Origin: Chimonanthus salicifolius
Taxonomy: Eukaryota > Streptophyta > Magnoliopsida > Laurales > Calycanthaceae
Length of the DNA stretch: 64,000 bases
NCBI GenBank assembly: GCA_013350335.1
Contig: CM023540.1
Span: 54,808,905-54,872,904 of the forward strand
Direction: 5' to 3'
In this document: one piece after another, positions 42,513 through 55,809 of the stretch
Numbering within the stretch: the stretch's first letter is position 1
Layout: every line of letters starts with the position of its first letter
The notes under the pieces: generated by a model
The model's database searches: none
Seen by the model: the letters and a program-made list of their open reading frames with translations, nothing else
Told to the model about the DNA's origin: nothing
Made by a program: the position numbers and the translations under genes

Positions 42513-43998
42513 GTTGAATGAGTCAATCTAATAACGTTGCTCCTTTTTAAAATTATCTTGATTGATTAATTAAGTGCAGTGGATATACCAACCAAGTGAG
42601 TGTGTGTTATCAAATGTGATTAAACAATCAACACAAGAAAATGGCTTTACCACCACAAACAAAGGACACAAGATATAAAGTGGTTTGGTTCGCCAATCTA
42701 CATCAACTATTAGGACTCGCTCAACCTTGAGTTATCCCCAAATTCATTCTGTGGGGACTTACACCCTCACATAGAGTAGGAATTCCACCTCATTCAGTCG
42801 GCTAGGAATTCCACCTGTAATGGCTCAGGTCAACAAAATGGTTATGGGAATAAGAGGATATATGAATTGTACGATTTTACGATTTTCGATTCACACCTAT
42901 AGACCGATTTCAATACGATTCGAGTTCGATAACATTGGAGAATGCCATACACTTGGAGCATTGGGAATATTTGTAAAATTTCATGCTCACAAGGTGTGTG
43001 ATAATATACTTGAGTGAATGTTGCTTTGTGCACATTCCAATGCATAGTTGTGTAAGGTTATGGTTTGACCTCCTTATGTGCCTATGTGTGATTGATGTGA
43101 ATATATGGTATCAGCTACATATGTATGAGTTTCCCAAGTTCCCTATGATTAGATGTTTAATATAATTGAGAATTCATAGATTTATGATGTGTTAAAGTAT
43201 GATAGAATGTATGATAAATCAAGATTTCCCAAGATGTGTAATGTAAGGCCTTGATAACTTCCCACACTTGTGTATGGTTATAAGTAATGTATATATCAAA
43301 TGAATTCTCATAATTGTGATCGAAATTCTTAGATGGGTAACTCATATAATAAGAGCATGATAAATGTGTTTTAATATCATGCTTGGATTTTGTGATGATG
43401 TGTACATTACTAGTAAATACCTATGTTGATAATGGTTGTAGTGGATCGACCTAACCATGTGTAGAACGAATTTCCATGATTTGAAGAAGAACTTGACAAA
43501 GGGTTAGACTAAGTGATATGGGTGAGTTAAGGTCAATTATCTTAGAACCCAAAGGGGGTTAACTTGTGCTACAATGGGGATGGGCTAGCATGATTGAGAA
43601 TGCATGAAATGTGATGTAAATGCTAAGAAAGGCTTGATTGATTTCCCCAAAGTAAAAGTATGACCACTCTCCAATGTCAACCCAAATGTGAAAATGATGA
43701 ATTACAGTTGATCTGATCCACTATGTGGTACGTAAGCAACTGAGAGCATTGTGCCTCAGCTCGATCAAAAGATATATTGTGTCATCCATTTATATTTAGG
43801 ATGATGTAAGATGTTGAGAAAATGTGAAGGGTATAAAGGGATTGCTGGGATATACCTTCCCTAATATAGACCCTAATGCTAGATGTTGGATACCTCGAAA
43901 GCGGCCCGAAGAGATTATGATGCCTTGGGAGTCCCGATATGATGAGACATATATGTTTGTTCTCAAGTAAAGCCTAGAGTGGCTAGAGAACCGTGAGT

Positions 43999-44190
43999 AG
44001 GTCACTTGATTATTTTGAGACGTGGTATGGGTGTGTCCCTCACGTGATGATTATATTGAGACGTGATATGGGTGTGTCCCTCACGTGATATTGATGATTG
44101 AGACGTGGTATGAGTGCGTCCCTCACGTGATATTGATTATTTTGAGGAGTGGTATAGGTGCATCCCTCACGTGATATTGATAACATTATG
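43999..44190. repeat. Minisatellite in the solo LTR, ACGTGGTATGGG unit
   Basis: Four successive variants of GAGACGTGGTATGGGTGTG then TCCCTCACGTGAT, spaced about 40-55 bp, with a further copy near 44383-44412. Confidence 0.8.
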
Positions 44191-44869
44191 CCTCAGTCCG
44201 TTGAAAAAGGAAACTGTCCGATCAGTAGATCATTGTCTCACATTTGTATAGGTAAAATGATTACATAAGTATATAGATTCCATGAGTAAGGCCTAGACTA
44301 GCCGTGAGACTGCGGGAGCCTCGATAAAAACATATGGAGACTGTGGCATTGAGATGTATATGTGACTTAGTCACTTGATATTGAGACATGGTATGGGTAC
44401 GTCCCTCACGTGATTATGATGGTTGACTGACCGTTCTAGAGAGGTATTCGATATGGTGGAGTCGGCTACGGAGACTTGGTCCCGTAGGGTTGCCGTCGAG
44501 GAGTAGGTCCCTCACATGCTATGCGCTGGAGGGCGCTCTCACGGCTATTTAGCACACTTGATGTGCGTTGATGCGCAGGGCTAGATACTATTTTACCCCA
44601 TGGGGGTGGTGCTAGATTCGTTAGATGCGGTCCGACCGCCTTAGAGCTTGACTGAATCACCCTTGAGGTGAAGGGATACAAGGCGAGGTAGACTTGATCA
44701 CGCTAGTCGTGGGTCTCCCGCTTAGCAAGTCATAGGCCCTAAGTCTTACTAGGGGTCGTGGTATATTTATGATATGATATGATGATTTGATATTATTGCC
44801 ACAGTCACAGAGTGATTCATTCGAGTGTTGTTCCTACAGATAAAAGATCTCATGGTAGATGATGTGCCC

Positions 44870-45470
44870 CTGGATTAGTTATGCCTATGGATGGATTATA
44901 CCCATGGAGGGATTATATTCATGGATGGTTATTACCCATGGATAGATGATACTCACTGATAGAGTGTTACCAGGGATGGATGTGTATACCCATGGATGAT
45001 GGTTCCCATGATGGTGCTTGGATGTTGGTCTTAGGGTAGACATCTTGGTCCCATGGTAGACGTATTGGTCTTATGTTAGACATGTTGGTCTCATGGTAGA
45101 CGTATTGGTATTATGGTAGACATGTTGGTCCCATAGTAGACGTATTGGTCTTATGTTAGATATGTTAGTCTCATGGTAGACGTATTAGCATTATGGTGGA
45201 CATGTTGGTCCCATGGTAGATGTATTGGTATTATGGTGGACATGTTGGTCCCATAGTAGACGTATTGGTCTTATGTTAGACATGTTGGTCCTATGATAGA
45301 TATATTGGTTCTACGAATGTATAAGTTATGCCCATGGATGGATTATACCCATAGCGTGATTATATTCATGGATGGTTATTATCCATGGATAGATGATAGT
45401 CACTGATGGAGAGTTACCAGGGATGGATGATGAATCCCATCATAGGCATATTGGATTCATGCCTAGATAT
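44870..45470. repeat. Minisatellites in the solo LTR, CCCATGG and TAGACGTATTGGT units
   Basis: Units of about 20-40 bp around CATGGTAGACGTATTGGTCT and TTAGACATGTTGGTC fill 45030-45310. They are bracketed by two copies of a block of about 110 bp beginning CCCATGGATGGATTATACCC (44888 and 45332), so the array has a higher-order duplication. Confidence 0.8.
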
Positions 45471-47636
45471 TGACTATATGGTGGGCATATTGATCCCATG
45501 ATAGATATAATGGTCTCATGGTAAACGTATTGGTCTCATGGTGGAAGTGACGGTTCCATGGATAGATATTATTTTCCCATGGATGGTTATTCCCATGGAA
45601 GGCTTTGTGACTATGGATGAGTATTGTATACCGTGGATAGATATTCTCACGGAGGGCATTGATTCCATAGAGGATTAGACCCATATTTAGAGTATTGTCC
45701 CCGAGGAGGGATGTATTTATGTTCAGATATAGGTCTCATGGTTGAGGTTTATCCCATGTGTGACATTAACCCCATAGTTGACCGTGTTCCCATGGTTGGT
45801 ATAGACCCGTGATTGGTTAGACCCGTGATAGATGAAATCTATTCTATTGATGAGGCCCACGATAGGGTAATTAGAATGTCTTGATGTGATATCATGAATA
45901 GCACGGGGTTAGTGCCATGAAATAAATGAATTGAGAACTACGCAGGATCTGATCTCCATTGGAGTACGTATGCAGCTAATAATTCAGTTCGATCAAATCA
46001 AGGGTCCAAAAAGTCCTGTGATCTGTAGGAATCTCGCAACACGTGTAGATGTCACGTGTTTGGACTATGAGTTATGTATGCTTCAAAAAAATAAAAATAA
46101 AAATTATTATTGTTTCTCACGTGTCCGTTGGGTCGGGCCGTGACACCACCCACTAATGTGCAGAGACGACGCTCTAGAACCACTTTCGGGTCAAAGGTTT
46201 TAGAATAAAATAAAACCAAGAAGCTCCTTTTTGCTAACATGTGCTTCTTGAAGATTCCACTCACTCAGTGCTGATGCTCCTCTTTGTAGCCATCGTATAG
46301 CAATCATAAACTCAAGGTGACAAGGAAACTTGGCTAAATCAAAGCTTTCCTCAATCAATAGATTGGTTGATAAAGGCTTTTGTTTCCTCCTATTTCTCAC
46401 AAGAGTGTTGATCGTTTCTTAGAGTGTATTAACTCTTTTCAGCTCAAGGAAGATAATAAAACGATCACCCAGCACTCAAATTTATAGAGGAGTCTTAACG
46501 GTTTTTCTGACTGTCCAGGACCGATGGGTCGGTGGCACCGTGTTCATATTTATTACCGTTCAACCACTCAACCGTTGCGTATTAAATACACTCCCAACGG
46601 CATAATTACTTCCCGGTCGACATGTCAGTGTCGCCGATAGGTCGACAGTTATGGCACCGATAGGTCGATCCATACGAGAGGCTCGGTCTGGGGCAAAGAC
46701 ATGCTGACAATAGTTTCTATTTTAGAAACCTGTTACCCAGAACGACCTGTCACCCTTTACCGTTGGGTCGGTCCTGTTACTCTCGATCGGTCTTGATATA
46801 CCGATATATCTGTTTCTTCGAGAGCCCATTTGAGTTCACAGTCCAGAACTCATAAACCCTAAACGTAGAAGCTAACCCAATTATAAGCCCACCTTTTATT
46901 ACAACATATTTGAATACAAAAAATATTACATCACGTGTACATATTCAAATGGACAACAAGACTATGGTCTTCGTATAATCTTGATCAGCTTGCTTCTTTT
47001 ACTTGTGTTTCATGTTCAAGCACACAAGCAAACAATACTAAAGAAATCATAAGAGGAGTTAGTCCAAAACATAGTTCAAAAGACTAAACGAGATTTCCTA
47101 GCCAACAACACTAGCTAGTGTTGGGAGGTTTTATCGACTGGTCTACGGCAAGGGAGGAGGAGGGACCACTAGACCTTCGCAGGGAGGGGAGGCAGCGAAT
47201 TCGAATGAATTGTCACTTTCGCAGAAAAAAGTCCCTTTCTAATTCAAACTTTCTAACTCACCGACGTGTCGGTTCCATCGACAGGTCAACTTTTTCGACA
47301 TTTTCCCCCTTTTCAACAGTGCTCAATTTAGCACAGTATCGACATGTTTGTCACACCGACATGTCGATTACACCGAGAGGTTCCAGATTGCAGTGCAATC
47401 ATACTTGATATGTGCAACTTGATGAAGTCCTATTCTAGACGTGGCATTCATAGGTTTATTCCAATGCATAGACACATGACTCATCAAATCAACAAATGCA
47501 CATACAAAAATTCACATTCCAAAACATACAATTCAACAATGTTTTGAATGGAATTTATGACTTTTCAAGTAGAATACGTACTATAGCCAAGAAAAATACA
47601 TTCTAGACTTGTATTTAGCCAGTTCCTCTCCACATG

Positions 47637-49672
47637 TCATAGCATTTTTCCTGTTATGTGAACTGACATGGTCTCTTGTGAATTCATTTGAAAGATATGA
47701 AATTGAATCTTAAACCACAACAAAATATGATTAATGGTCCATCTCCTAGGTACGAAGATTGTTGCATTTGGTGTTGCATATACACCCCTACGATCGTACC
47801 TTTGATGACCAACCTTGGGATTCATCAACTCTTTTAAGACATGATTCATTTGTCTTAACAAAGAGTCTTGTCTTGTATCCACCTTCCTTAGGTTTCTTTT
47901 AAGCTTAGGGTTGGTGGATGTCTTTTAAGCATAGGCTTTATTTGATTGAGCCTTTGTGCTTTCATTTCCAAGTATCTCTTCAGATGATGGCAGTTTCTTT
48001 TGAAATGTCCATCTTTGTGGCAGAAATTGCACTTACCCTTTGAAGGGTGAGAGATACTTGTTTTTCTGAACATCCCATGGTACATAGGTACTTTGGTGGA
48101 TGAGGCACCAAGTCCAGACCTATCACCATACTGTCTACCCGAACCTAGGAGTCTTTTGAGTCTTTCATCTCCTTGGGTAAATTTGTCTTGGAATTTTTCT
48201 TTACGAGTTTTTAATTCTTTAACTTCCAAAGATAGTTTTTTAACATCTTCTTCAAGAAGTTTGTTGTGATGCCATAAATTTTCGGCATCCTTACAATGTA
48301 TACTCATTTCATCTTGAAGACTTTTGTTATCTTCTTTAAGCTTAGTGTTTTCAACATCTGATTGATTAAGCTTAGAGATTTGAAGAGATTTTTCATCTTT
48401 CAACTCTTCCACTTGATTGGAGAGGTTAAGGTTTTCATTTTTAACCTTGTTGAGTTTTTTAGCCAACCTCTCATCATCTTCACTCTCATCTTCCTCTGTT
48501 ACAATTGTGGGATTTTCATGATCACCAATGATCGAAGCTATGAGACCATTTGACACAACAGTTTTTTGTTGAGTCTCCTCATCTAAATCGCTCTCTGATT
48601 CAGAAGTTTCCATATAGGTCACACTCACATTCATAGCCTTCTTTATTTGTCTGAGGGACATTCATTCATGTAGTGTCCTCTTCCCCCACAGTTGAAGTAG
48701 GTCTGCTCCTTGACATCCTCTCTCTCTCTCTCTCTCTCCCCCCCTTTCCCTCTAATCTCCTATTGCCTTTTTAGGTAATTTTTACTTGTTTCACCCTTAC
48801 CCATTCTTCTCAAGTTATTTATTTTCACAAAGTTTTTATAAAACTTTTTGGCAAGCATTGTCATTTCATCACTTGAGAGTTCATCTTCTGAAATTTTTTC
48901 CTTTTCTTTTAGTCTTCTTTTGTTTTAAAGAAGATTTCAAGGCAATGGATTTATCCCTTAGTTGTTCAAAGTGAAGTTCATAAGTTTGCAATGAACTAAC
49001 CAAATCATCAATATTCATTAAGGACAAATCTCTGTTGTCCTCCATGGCTACTGCTTTGGGTTTGAATCTTTCAGCAAGATTCCAGACAATTTTGGTACAT
49101 ACTTTGTCCTCAGGTATCCTTTTCCTAAAACGTACATTTGATTTACAATGTCGCTAACTTTGGAATAAAAGTACATGAAGACTTCATTCTCCCTCATCTT
49201 GACAGTGTCAAACTGATTTTGGAGGATCTGAAGTTTCGACCTCTTCACTATTGAGGTCCCTTCATGAGTTCTCTCTAGAATGTCCCATGCCTCCTTTGCA
49301 GTTTTACAGATCATGATCCGCCTGTATTCACAGACAGAAACTGCACAATTTAGTGCATTCATGGCTTTCCCATCTGCTGTCTGAGCAGCTTTCTCAGCAG
49401 AGGTCCAAGAGGCAAAAGGCTTGGGTACCTTGGATACAAAGGTTGTTCTAGTTTTTTTTTCCATGGGTTCCTCCCATCCAGTCCTTACAATATCCCATAC
49501 TGATGAGTCGATGGAAACAAAAAAAACTCCTCATTGTGGCCTTCCATGAGGTATAGTTTGTTCCATCAAATAAGGAGGTTTGGATATTGCATGGCTGTCT
49601 CCCATGGTGTTCTAGCTTGGATCTTACTCTGATGGTTAAATCCTTATAATGAGCACTAAGCTCTGATACCAA
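47637..49672 (-). pseudogene. gag of the SIRE-type element
   Basis: From 49672: FDGTNYTSWKATMRSFF, then KEAWDILERTHEGTSIVKRS and YSKVSDIVNQMYVLGKG (UBN2-type gag, 49464-49048). After a gap comes a 257-codon ORF (48661-47888) with an acidic region, a long coiled coil (VKNENLNLSNQVEELKDEKS and so on) and a CCHC knuckle CNFCHKDGHFKRNC. It continues at 47882-47637 with a partial downstream segment. Several stops and frame changes; the order matches the gag at 58172-60004. Confidence 0.8.
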
Positions 49673-49673
49673 T

Positions 49674-51310
49674 TGAAAGTTTCCTTGGGAGCTAGAACAA
49701 CACGATTGACTCGAGAGGGGGGTGAATAGGTCAATCTAATATCGTTGGTCCTTTTTAAAATTATCTTGATTGATAAATTAAGAGTATCGGATATACTAAT
49801 CAAGTGAGTGTGTGTTAGCAAATGTGATTAAACAATCAACACAATAAAATAGCTCCAATACCACAAACAAAGTACACAAGATATATAGTGGTTCAGTTCG
49901 CCAACCTACATCCATTGTTAGGACTCGCTCAACCTTGAGCTATCCCCAAATTCACTATGTGGGGACTTACACCCTCACAGAGTAGGAATTCCACCTCACT
50001 CAATCGGCTCGGAATTCCACCCACCACTGTGCCAGAGACGACGCTCTAGAGTTTTTTATAATGGTTCCGGAACAAATCCCCCTTAATCCACTTTCGGGTC
50101 AAAGGTTTTAGAATAAAATAAAACCAAGAAGCACTTGCCTTGAAGCTCTTTCTCGCTGATGTGTGCTTCTTGAAGATTCCACCCACTGAGTGCCGACGCA
50201 TAACAATCACAAACTCAGGGTGACAAGGAAACTTGGCTAAACCAAAGCGTTCATAGATTAGTTCTTTTCTTCCCATTTTCCTCACTGACAAACTCAATCA
50301 ATAGATTGGTTGATAAAGGCTTTTCTTTCCTCATCTTTTTCTCACAAGAGTGTTGATCGTTCCTTAGAGTATCTTAACTCTTTTCAGCTCAAGAAAGATA
50401 GTAAAACGATCACTCAACACTCATATTTATAGATGAGTCTTAACTATCTTTATGATTGTCCAGGACTGACAGGTCGGTGGCACCGACGAGTCAGTGTTCA
50501 TATTTGTTACCGTTCAACCATCCGACTGTGGCGCATTAAATGCACTCCCAACAGCATAATTAGTTCCCAATCGACATGTCGGTGTCGCCGATGGGTCGAC
50601 AGTCATGGCACCAATAGGTCAGTCCATACGAGAGGCTCAGTCTAGGGCAAAGACATGTTGACAGTAATTTCTAGTTTAGAAACCTATTACCTAGAACGAC
50701 ATGTCGCCCTTTACCTATGGGTCGGTCCTGTTACTCTCAATCAGTCTTGATGTATCGATGTATGTTTCTTCGAAAGCCCATTTGAGTTCACAATCCAAAA
50801 CTCATGAGCCTTTTACCAACGAGTCGTCGACCACGAGGGGTCATTTAAGTTCATCACCGTAGGGTTGGTGCATACGAGACTCTCGGTCAGAGACATACCC
50901 AGAATAACAGTTCTTTGATCCAAAACTTCTGTCAATCTGGCCAACCAGTCCTTGACCACGATGTATCGATCTTGTCTCCACCGAGAGGCCGGTGAGAACA
51001 ACTGGTCGAGCTGACAGTGAACATAATTCATATTTCCAAGTTCACTGTCCAACATCTTCTCTATGCTTTATTATATTTAATACCAACATATGCAACTAAG
51101 CCTAGGAATAGTCCTCTCTCAGGTGTGGGTACCACCTAAGATCATCTATAGGCAATTACATGTTTTTGTGATTGTCATATCGATGAGCTTGAACTTGGTG
51201 GAGCATGATCTTCACTCTTAATCATCTTGAGTTTTCAAGCTTCTTAGCAAGTGCTTCTTCACGAGTAATAGAATTGACAAACATAGACTCGGCTAAGCCG
51301 GGGCACTAAC
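49674..51310 (-). repeat. 5' LTR of the SIRE-type element
   Basis: Matches 42380-42815 plus 46146-46990 in order. Shared blocks include GGACTCGCTCAACCTTGAG, GAGACGACGCTCTAGA and GGGTCAAAGGTTTTAGAATA. The stretch 50450-50960 is rich in GACATGTCGG/CCGATGGGTCG-type repeats. The outer end is approximate. Confidence 0.65.
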
Positions 51311-51475
51311 AATATTTAAAGCACAATATACAAAGATAAAATGGTTTGACTAGTTTGACTAACAACAAGAGAATCCATAGGACACCAAGGCACAACTAAA
51401 TTTGCCAAACCAAGTTCGCAGAGACTTCTTAATGTTGTAGATAAAGTGTATTTTTCACAATTTACACGTGTATAT

Positions 51476-52363
51476 TCTTTTTTTAAGCGGTAACAATTGT
51501 GAATTTTATTGATAGAAAAAATTAATTACAAAACATAAAGAGAGAAGTGATAGACACAGAAAGAACACAATAGAGAACAAAGAAAAAATACATCCATTGA
51601 CAATCTCCAAGAATCTATATTTGCCTTTCGGTTGTAATTGATTGTAACTTATTTCTTCTTTCCTTTTTTCTCACCTTGATTCGCTCCTTTGTTCTACACA
51701 TACATGAATCCCCCTCTGTTGAAAGTCCAAGGAATATAATAACAAAAGAGAATAATCTCTCTTAATTTGTCCCTCTTCCTCCATTACCTTTTTTTTTCTT
51801 TTTTCTATTTTCATTTTAACATGCTATCAGCCGAGTTCGATTTCTGAGTTCCTGCAGCCTTTGGGGTACCTCTCCCCCCTACAATCTTCTCCCTTTGTGG
51901 ATAGAACCATCTCGTTTTCAGGTTCACATTCTTTTCAGATTGTAAGATGCCTAACGACAACTTCAAAGCAGTCTTACTGTTCACCTTCGATTTGTATGGA
52001 TATTGTTCATTAGTCGTCAAATCCACCCCAACCTTAATCACTTTTGGATCCTCCTTTCATCCATCAAATGAGCCCTAAGGTTTGGTGCCTTGTGGGGCCG
52101 TTTTCTGCATTTCATTTTCACATATGGGACGCATGATAGCAATCTTACTACCCTTTTGTTTTTTTTTTCTTTCTAATCTGCAACAGGGCCTTTCAAATTT
52201 TGTTGGAAACCATACTGCTGAAGTCACCTAGGGCCCCACTATCTATCCCTTCAGCTTCTTCTTTCCGAGATCAGTGGGACCCACGGTTGCTGCTACTCTG
52301 TCGTCTATGAAAACTCTTTTGAGTCTTGACTTTTTTTCTCCAAATTTTGTCCAGATCTGGAGC
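51476..52363 (-). mobile_element. Possible LINE 3' end and unclassified flank
   Basis: The minus strand near 51505-51480 reads TTGTTACCGCTTAAAAAAAG, like the 3' terminus GTTACCGCT-poly(A) of the LINE at 24376-25071. The remaining sequence has an unassigned minus-strand ORF (52041-51811). No RT or RNase H block found. Confidence 0.35.
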
Positions 52364-52368
52364 ATTAG

Positions 52369-53450
52369 TGATGCAGGACACGGGATAAGATGACCCTAAA
52401 TGCCTAAATTTGGTTTCCTAAATATTAGGAGGGATGAAAATAATGCACCCTAAATTAAAATGGACTGAAATTAAATTCTAATTAATATAAGAATTGCCAC
52501 ACAATCATGCAAATATCCTCGAAATCCAATGTGAACAATTACTTGAAAATTAAATAAAAGGATGAAAGGCTTATCTCATTTTAAATGGCATAGTATAAAG
52601 TGTTAAATGGGTTATGTGGCACGTGGGTTATAAGATGGGAGGAAATAAAGGCACGTGGGGTAGTGGGTTTTAGGGCAAAAGGAGGAAACAAATGAAAGGG
52701 GATCGAAATGAATGAAAGGGGAGTAAAGAGAAGAATGGAAAGGGTTAAGGGGTCACAAAGGGTTCACGGCAAAAGGGGAAGGCTAACAACAAAGAAGATG
52801 GGCTGCAGAAGGATTGGCGACAAGGAAGGAAGGACTTGGAGATGGAGACGATGGTTTTAGATGGGCCTCAATGAAGGAAAAAGTTGTGGGATGGATAACG
52901 ATAGCGATTATGGGGTCTAAGGAAGGGAGTGACGAAGACAAAGAGGATTTTGGAAGGTGGTGGCGAAGGGGTTTGGGTCTAAGACAGGTAACGGCAGCAG
53001 ATCTTGGGTTTATGGACAAAGGCGAAAGGGTAAAGGGGTTTTGAAAGAGTGGCGAAGGCTGTATGGGATAGGGAAAGATGGGGCGAAAGTCAGGGATAGG
53101 TTTCTAGGTTGCAGTTGCAGCAAAGGTAAAGAGAAACGAAGGTGAAGAAGGAAGAAGAGAAGGAAGAGAAGGGAAGTACCTGAAGAAGAAGGTGGGATGG
53201 CCTCACGCCAGACTTCACGCCAAATTCCTATCTTAAATCTCAAATCTTATTTTTTATTCATTCGTATCTTCTTTGCCTCAAAGGCTACAATTTATAAACT
53301 TTCATCTTACCAAGAAAAAACATAAACAATTTCCTAAAATACCCTTACTAAGATTACTACCCTGTCCTAAAAATAAACTACATGCTAAATATGGAAATAA
53401 TAAAATAAGAAACACACGAAATAGGAAGGTGTTGGAGATGCACCGCATCA
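52369..53450. repeat. Solo LTR, 1082 bp, TSD ATTAG
   Basis: Begins TGATGCAGGACACGGG, ends TGCACCGCATCA, and is flanked by ATTAG at 52364-52368 and 53451-53455. Same LTR family as 35041-36359 and 37541-40282. Internal ORFs (52783-53243, both strands) have no family features. Confidence 0.88.
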
Positions 53451-53600
53451 ATTAGGGATCAAATTAACATCAAACCAATTCCTACCCAGTCGCCCTTGGC
53501 CCCTTTTCTCATTCCATTGTTCAATGGTGGGACCCATTTTTGCTGCTTTTTGCACAGTTATTGCAGCAGATTTGTTTTTTTCTTCTGCATATTATATTTA

Positions 53601-54550
53601 ATGGCCTCCTCTAATACTTCAAACATGCTTGGCAACACATCTTCTAATTCCACCTATATTGGAAAGATCACCGTTACCCGTTTAAATGAGACCAATTACT
53701 TTCAATGGTCCCATTCGGCCAAAATGCTCCTTGATGCAAAGCAAAAGACTAGTTATATAGATGGTAATGCCACGGAACCCTCGAAGAATGATCCAAAATA
53801 CAAGGAATAGAAAGTCAATAATTCATTGGTTCAAACATGTCTCTTACACTGTATGGAGAAGCATGTTCGAGAATTGGTGTATACACTACCCACTACAAAG
53901 GATGTATGAGATACAATCCAAGCTTTATATTCTGATGATGATAACTTTACTTGAATTGACAAGCTCTAGTAGGATGTTGCCCATCTTCGATAGGGGGAGT
54001 AATCTCTCATTCAATATTACTCAAAACTTAAGAGTTGTTGGCTAGAACTTGACTAGCTTGAGAATCTTCAATTTGAGAAACATATAGATACTTTGTTGCA
54101 CAAGAAATATATTGAAAAAAGGCACACATTTGACTTACCGGAAAGCCTTAATCCAGACATTGAGCCTATTCGTGCACAAATTCCGAGTAAGTAGCCTCTT
54201 CCACCCCTGATTAAGGTATATTCTACATTACTATGTGATGAGAGGTGTCATTTGGTTATGTCCCTGCCATTGTGCCTGTTGATTGGTCGACTCTGGTCTC
54301 TAAGGGACCTTCTTCTCTTAAAGGGAAGGACCTTATGCTTGACGAACAACGGGATACCAGAGGACCAAAGAAGAAGGGTGCTCAGTTTTGTACATACTCC
54401 AATCACTATATTGATTCTTGCTATAAGCTTCATAGTCAACCCCCCTCTAAGCAGACTCATGTTGAAACCTCTTCTTCTGCTGCTGAAGATGACATCATTC
54501 GAGTATCTAACGTAAGCATGCATCATTGCAGTAAGACAGGTTGCAATTGA
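53601..54550 (+). pseudogene. copia gag remnant
   Basis: IGKITVTRLNETNYFQWSHS, then AKMLLDAKQKTSYIDGNATE, LHCMEKHVRELVYTLPT, YYSKLKSCWLELD and FCTYSNHYIDSCYKLHS. The last is a nucleocapsid knuckle whose second cysteine is replaced by serine. Related to the gags at 31640-32741 and 55810-56400. Confidence 0.8.
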
Positions 54551-54559
54551 AGACTCTTC

Positions 54560-55795
54560 AATCCTCTACGGTCTCCCATGTTGCTACAGATCAATCAGGT
54601 ACTACACCACTGGCCCTCCATGGCTCATCTGATAGTTCATGGATTATCAATTCTGGAGCTACTAATCATATGGCTGGTATGTCTCATCTTTTTTCCACAC
54701 CTTCCTCTATTTCACTTGGCAAAGTGGCATGAGCTAATGGTTTTTTCACATATATTGTTGGTAAAGGGACTATTCACTTGTCTTCTAATCTCTTGTTAGT
54801 GGCCTTACTAAGTCATTGAATTGTTCAGGAACTTTTTATCCTGCCCACTATCTTTTCCAGGACTTGGCCTCGAAGCACATGATTTGTGGTGGTCGTGAAA
54901 CCAACGGCTTATATTTCTTCGATTCTCAGACTGACAACCACTCTAAAACTTGTTTAAGCTTGTTTTCTCAGAAATGTGGCTTTGGCACTGTCGTTTAGAA
55001 CACCCATCAAATGAAGTCTTGAAGCAACTGGTTCCTTCTTTGTCTTTTAAATAAATTTGAGTGTGAAAGTTGTCAATATAGAAAACATCATAGACCTTTT
55101 CCCATTTCACTAAATAAAAGTACTTCTACATTTTGTTCCCTTATTCACTCTGATGTATGGATGTGTGGATGATTACTCTCATTTGCTCGGGTATACATGA
55201 TGAAACAGATGTTTGAGATTTTTAATTACTTTTGCACATTTTATCGAGTCAAAACCAATTTGACTGCCATATCAAAATTTTGCGAAATAATAATGAAGGG
55301 GAGTATTTGTCACATTCATTCTTATAGTTTTTGCAAGACCACAGCATTCAATTTCAAGCCTCTTGTCCTCACACTCCTCAACAAAATGGTATTGCCAAAA
55401 GGAAGAATTGCCACGTTCATAAGTAGCCCATTCCTTGCTATTTACCATGCATATACCTAAGTAATATTAGCAAGGAGTTGTTTTAACTTCATGCTATCTA
55501 ATTAATCGCATGCCCTCACGTGTAATGCATAACAAAGCTCATATTGATCGTGTCTATCACAAACATGTTTCCATCACTCCTTTACATGTCTTGGGATGTG
55601 TTTGCTTTGTCCATATGTTTTCTAGTGATAAACTCTCCAAGCATTCTGTCAAATGTCTATTTTTGGGATATTGTCCTTTGGTATCTCATTGGGCGTCAAT
55701 CACCACGTCATTCCCTGCAAGAGAGGACTGCCCCTTAGAGACAAGTGTCGACCGATCAGCAGGCACAAAGGCAAAAGACATAATTAGGTGACGCC
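54560..55795 (+). pseudogene. copia protease, GAG-pre-integrase and integrase remnant
   Basis: The protease site SWIINSGATNHMAG (N where the catalytic D is expected) is near 54640-54690. The pre-integrase block LWHCRLEHPSNEVLKQLVPS can be read near 54973-55045 with a frame change. Integrase-like VYMMKQMFEIFNYF and SRVMHNKAHIDRVYHKHVSI with the HVLGCVCFVHMF segment follow. Both catalytic sequence and frame are damaged. Confidence 0.7.
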
Positions 55796-55809
55796 TCTTA
55801 TCATGACAC

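Larger units (their letters stand above)
42816..46145. repeat. Solo LTR, 3330 bp, minisatellite-rich, TSD CCACC
   Basis: Begins TGTAATGGCTCAGG, ends GGTCGGGCCGTGACA, and is flanked by CCACC at 42811-42815 and 46146-46150. It splits the SIRE-type LTR, whose sequence resumes at 46146 in register with the uninterrupted copy (GGAATTCCACCCACCACTGTGC at about 50009-50031, written in parts). Length and termini fit a Ty3/gypsy LTR. No coding ORF of note. Confidence 0.88.
42380..51310 (-). mobile_element. SIRE/Maximus-type copia element with gag but no pol, carrying a nested solo LTR
   Basis: Minus orientation. 5' LTR from 49674 to roughly 51310, primer site TGGTATCAGAGCTTAGTGC just inside it (49673-49656), gag 49672-47637, then the 3' LTR (42380 to about 47300 including the inserted solo LTR). 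Both LTRs begin on the plus strand with TGAAAGTT(T/C)CCTTGGGAG. RT and integrase are absent between gag and the 3' LTR. The outer end of the 5' LTR and the inner end of the 3' LTR are not sharply defined. Confidence 0.72.
53601..55795 (+). mobile_element. Ty1/copia element fragment, plus strand (gag to integrase)
   Basis: Starts at gag ATG 53601 (MASSNTSNMLGNTSSNSTYI) and ends after the integrase region. There is no RT. Stops and frameshifts in every domain. The sequence just before the ATG (53456-53600) is probably its leader; the solo LTR at 52369 lies next to it. Confidence 0.75.

Noticed and set aside
44870..45470. Regular short repeats resembling a CRISPR array
   Set aside because: Units are variable, adjacent and inside a solo LTR of a plant genome. 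There are no constant repeats with unique spacers and no cas genes.
47100..47125. Palindrome ACACTAGCTAGTGT as the end of an inserted element
   Set aside because: It is a short perfect palindrome, but no second copy or flanking duplication was found, so no boundary can be supported.
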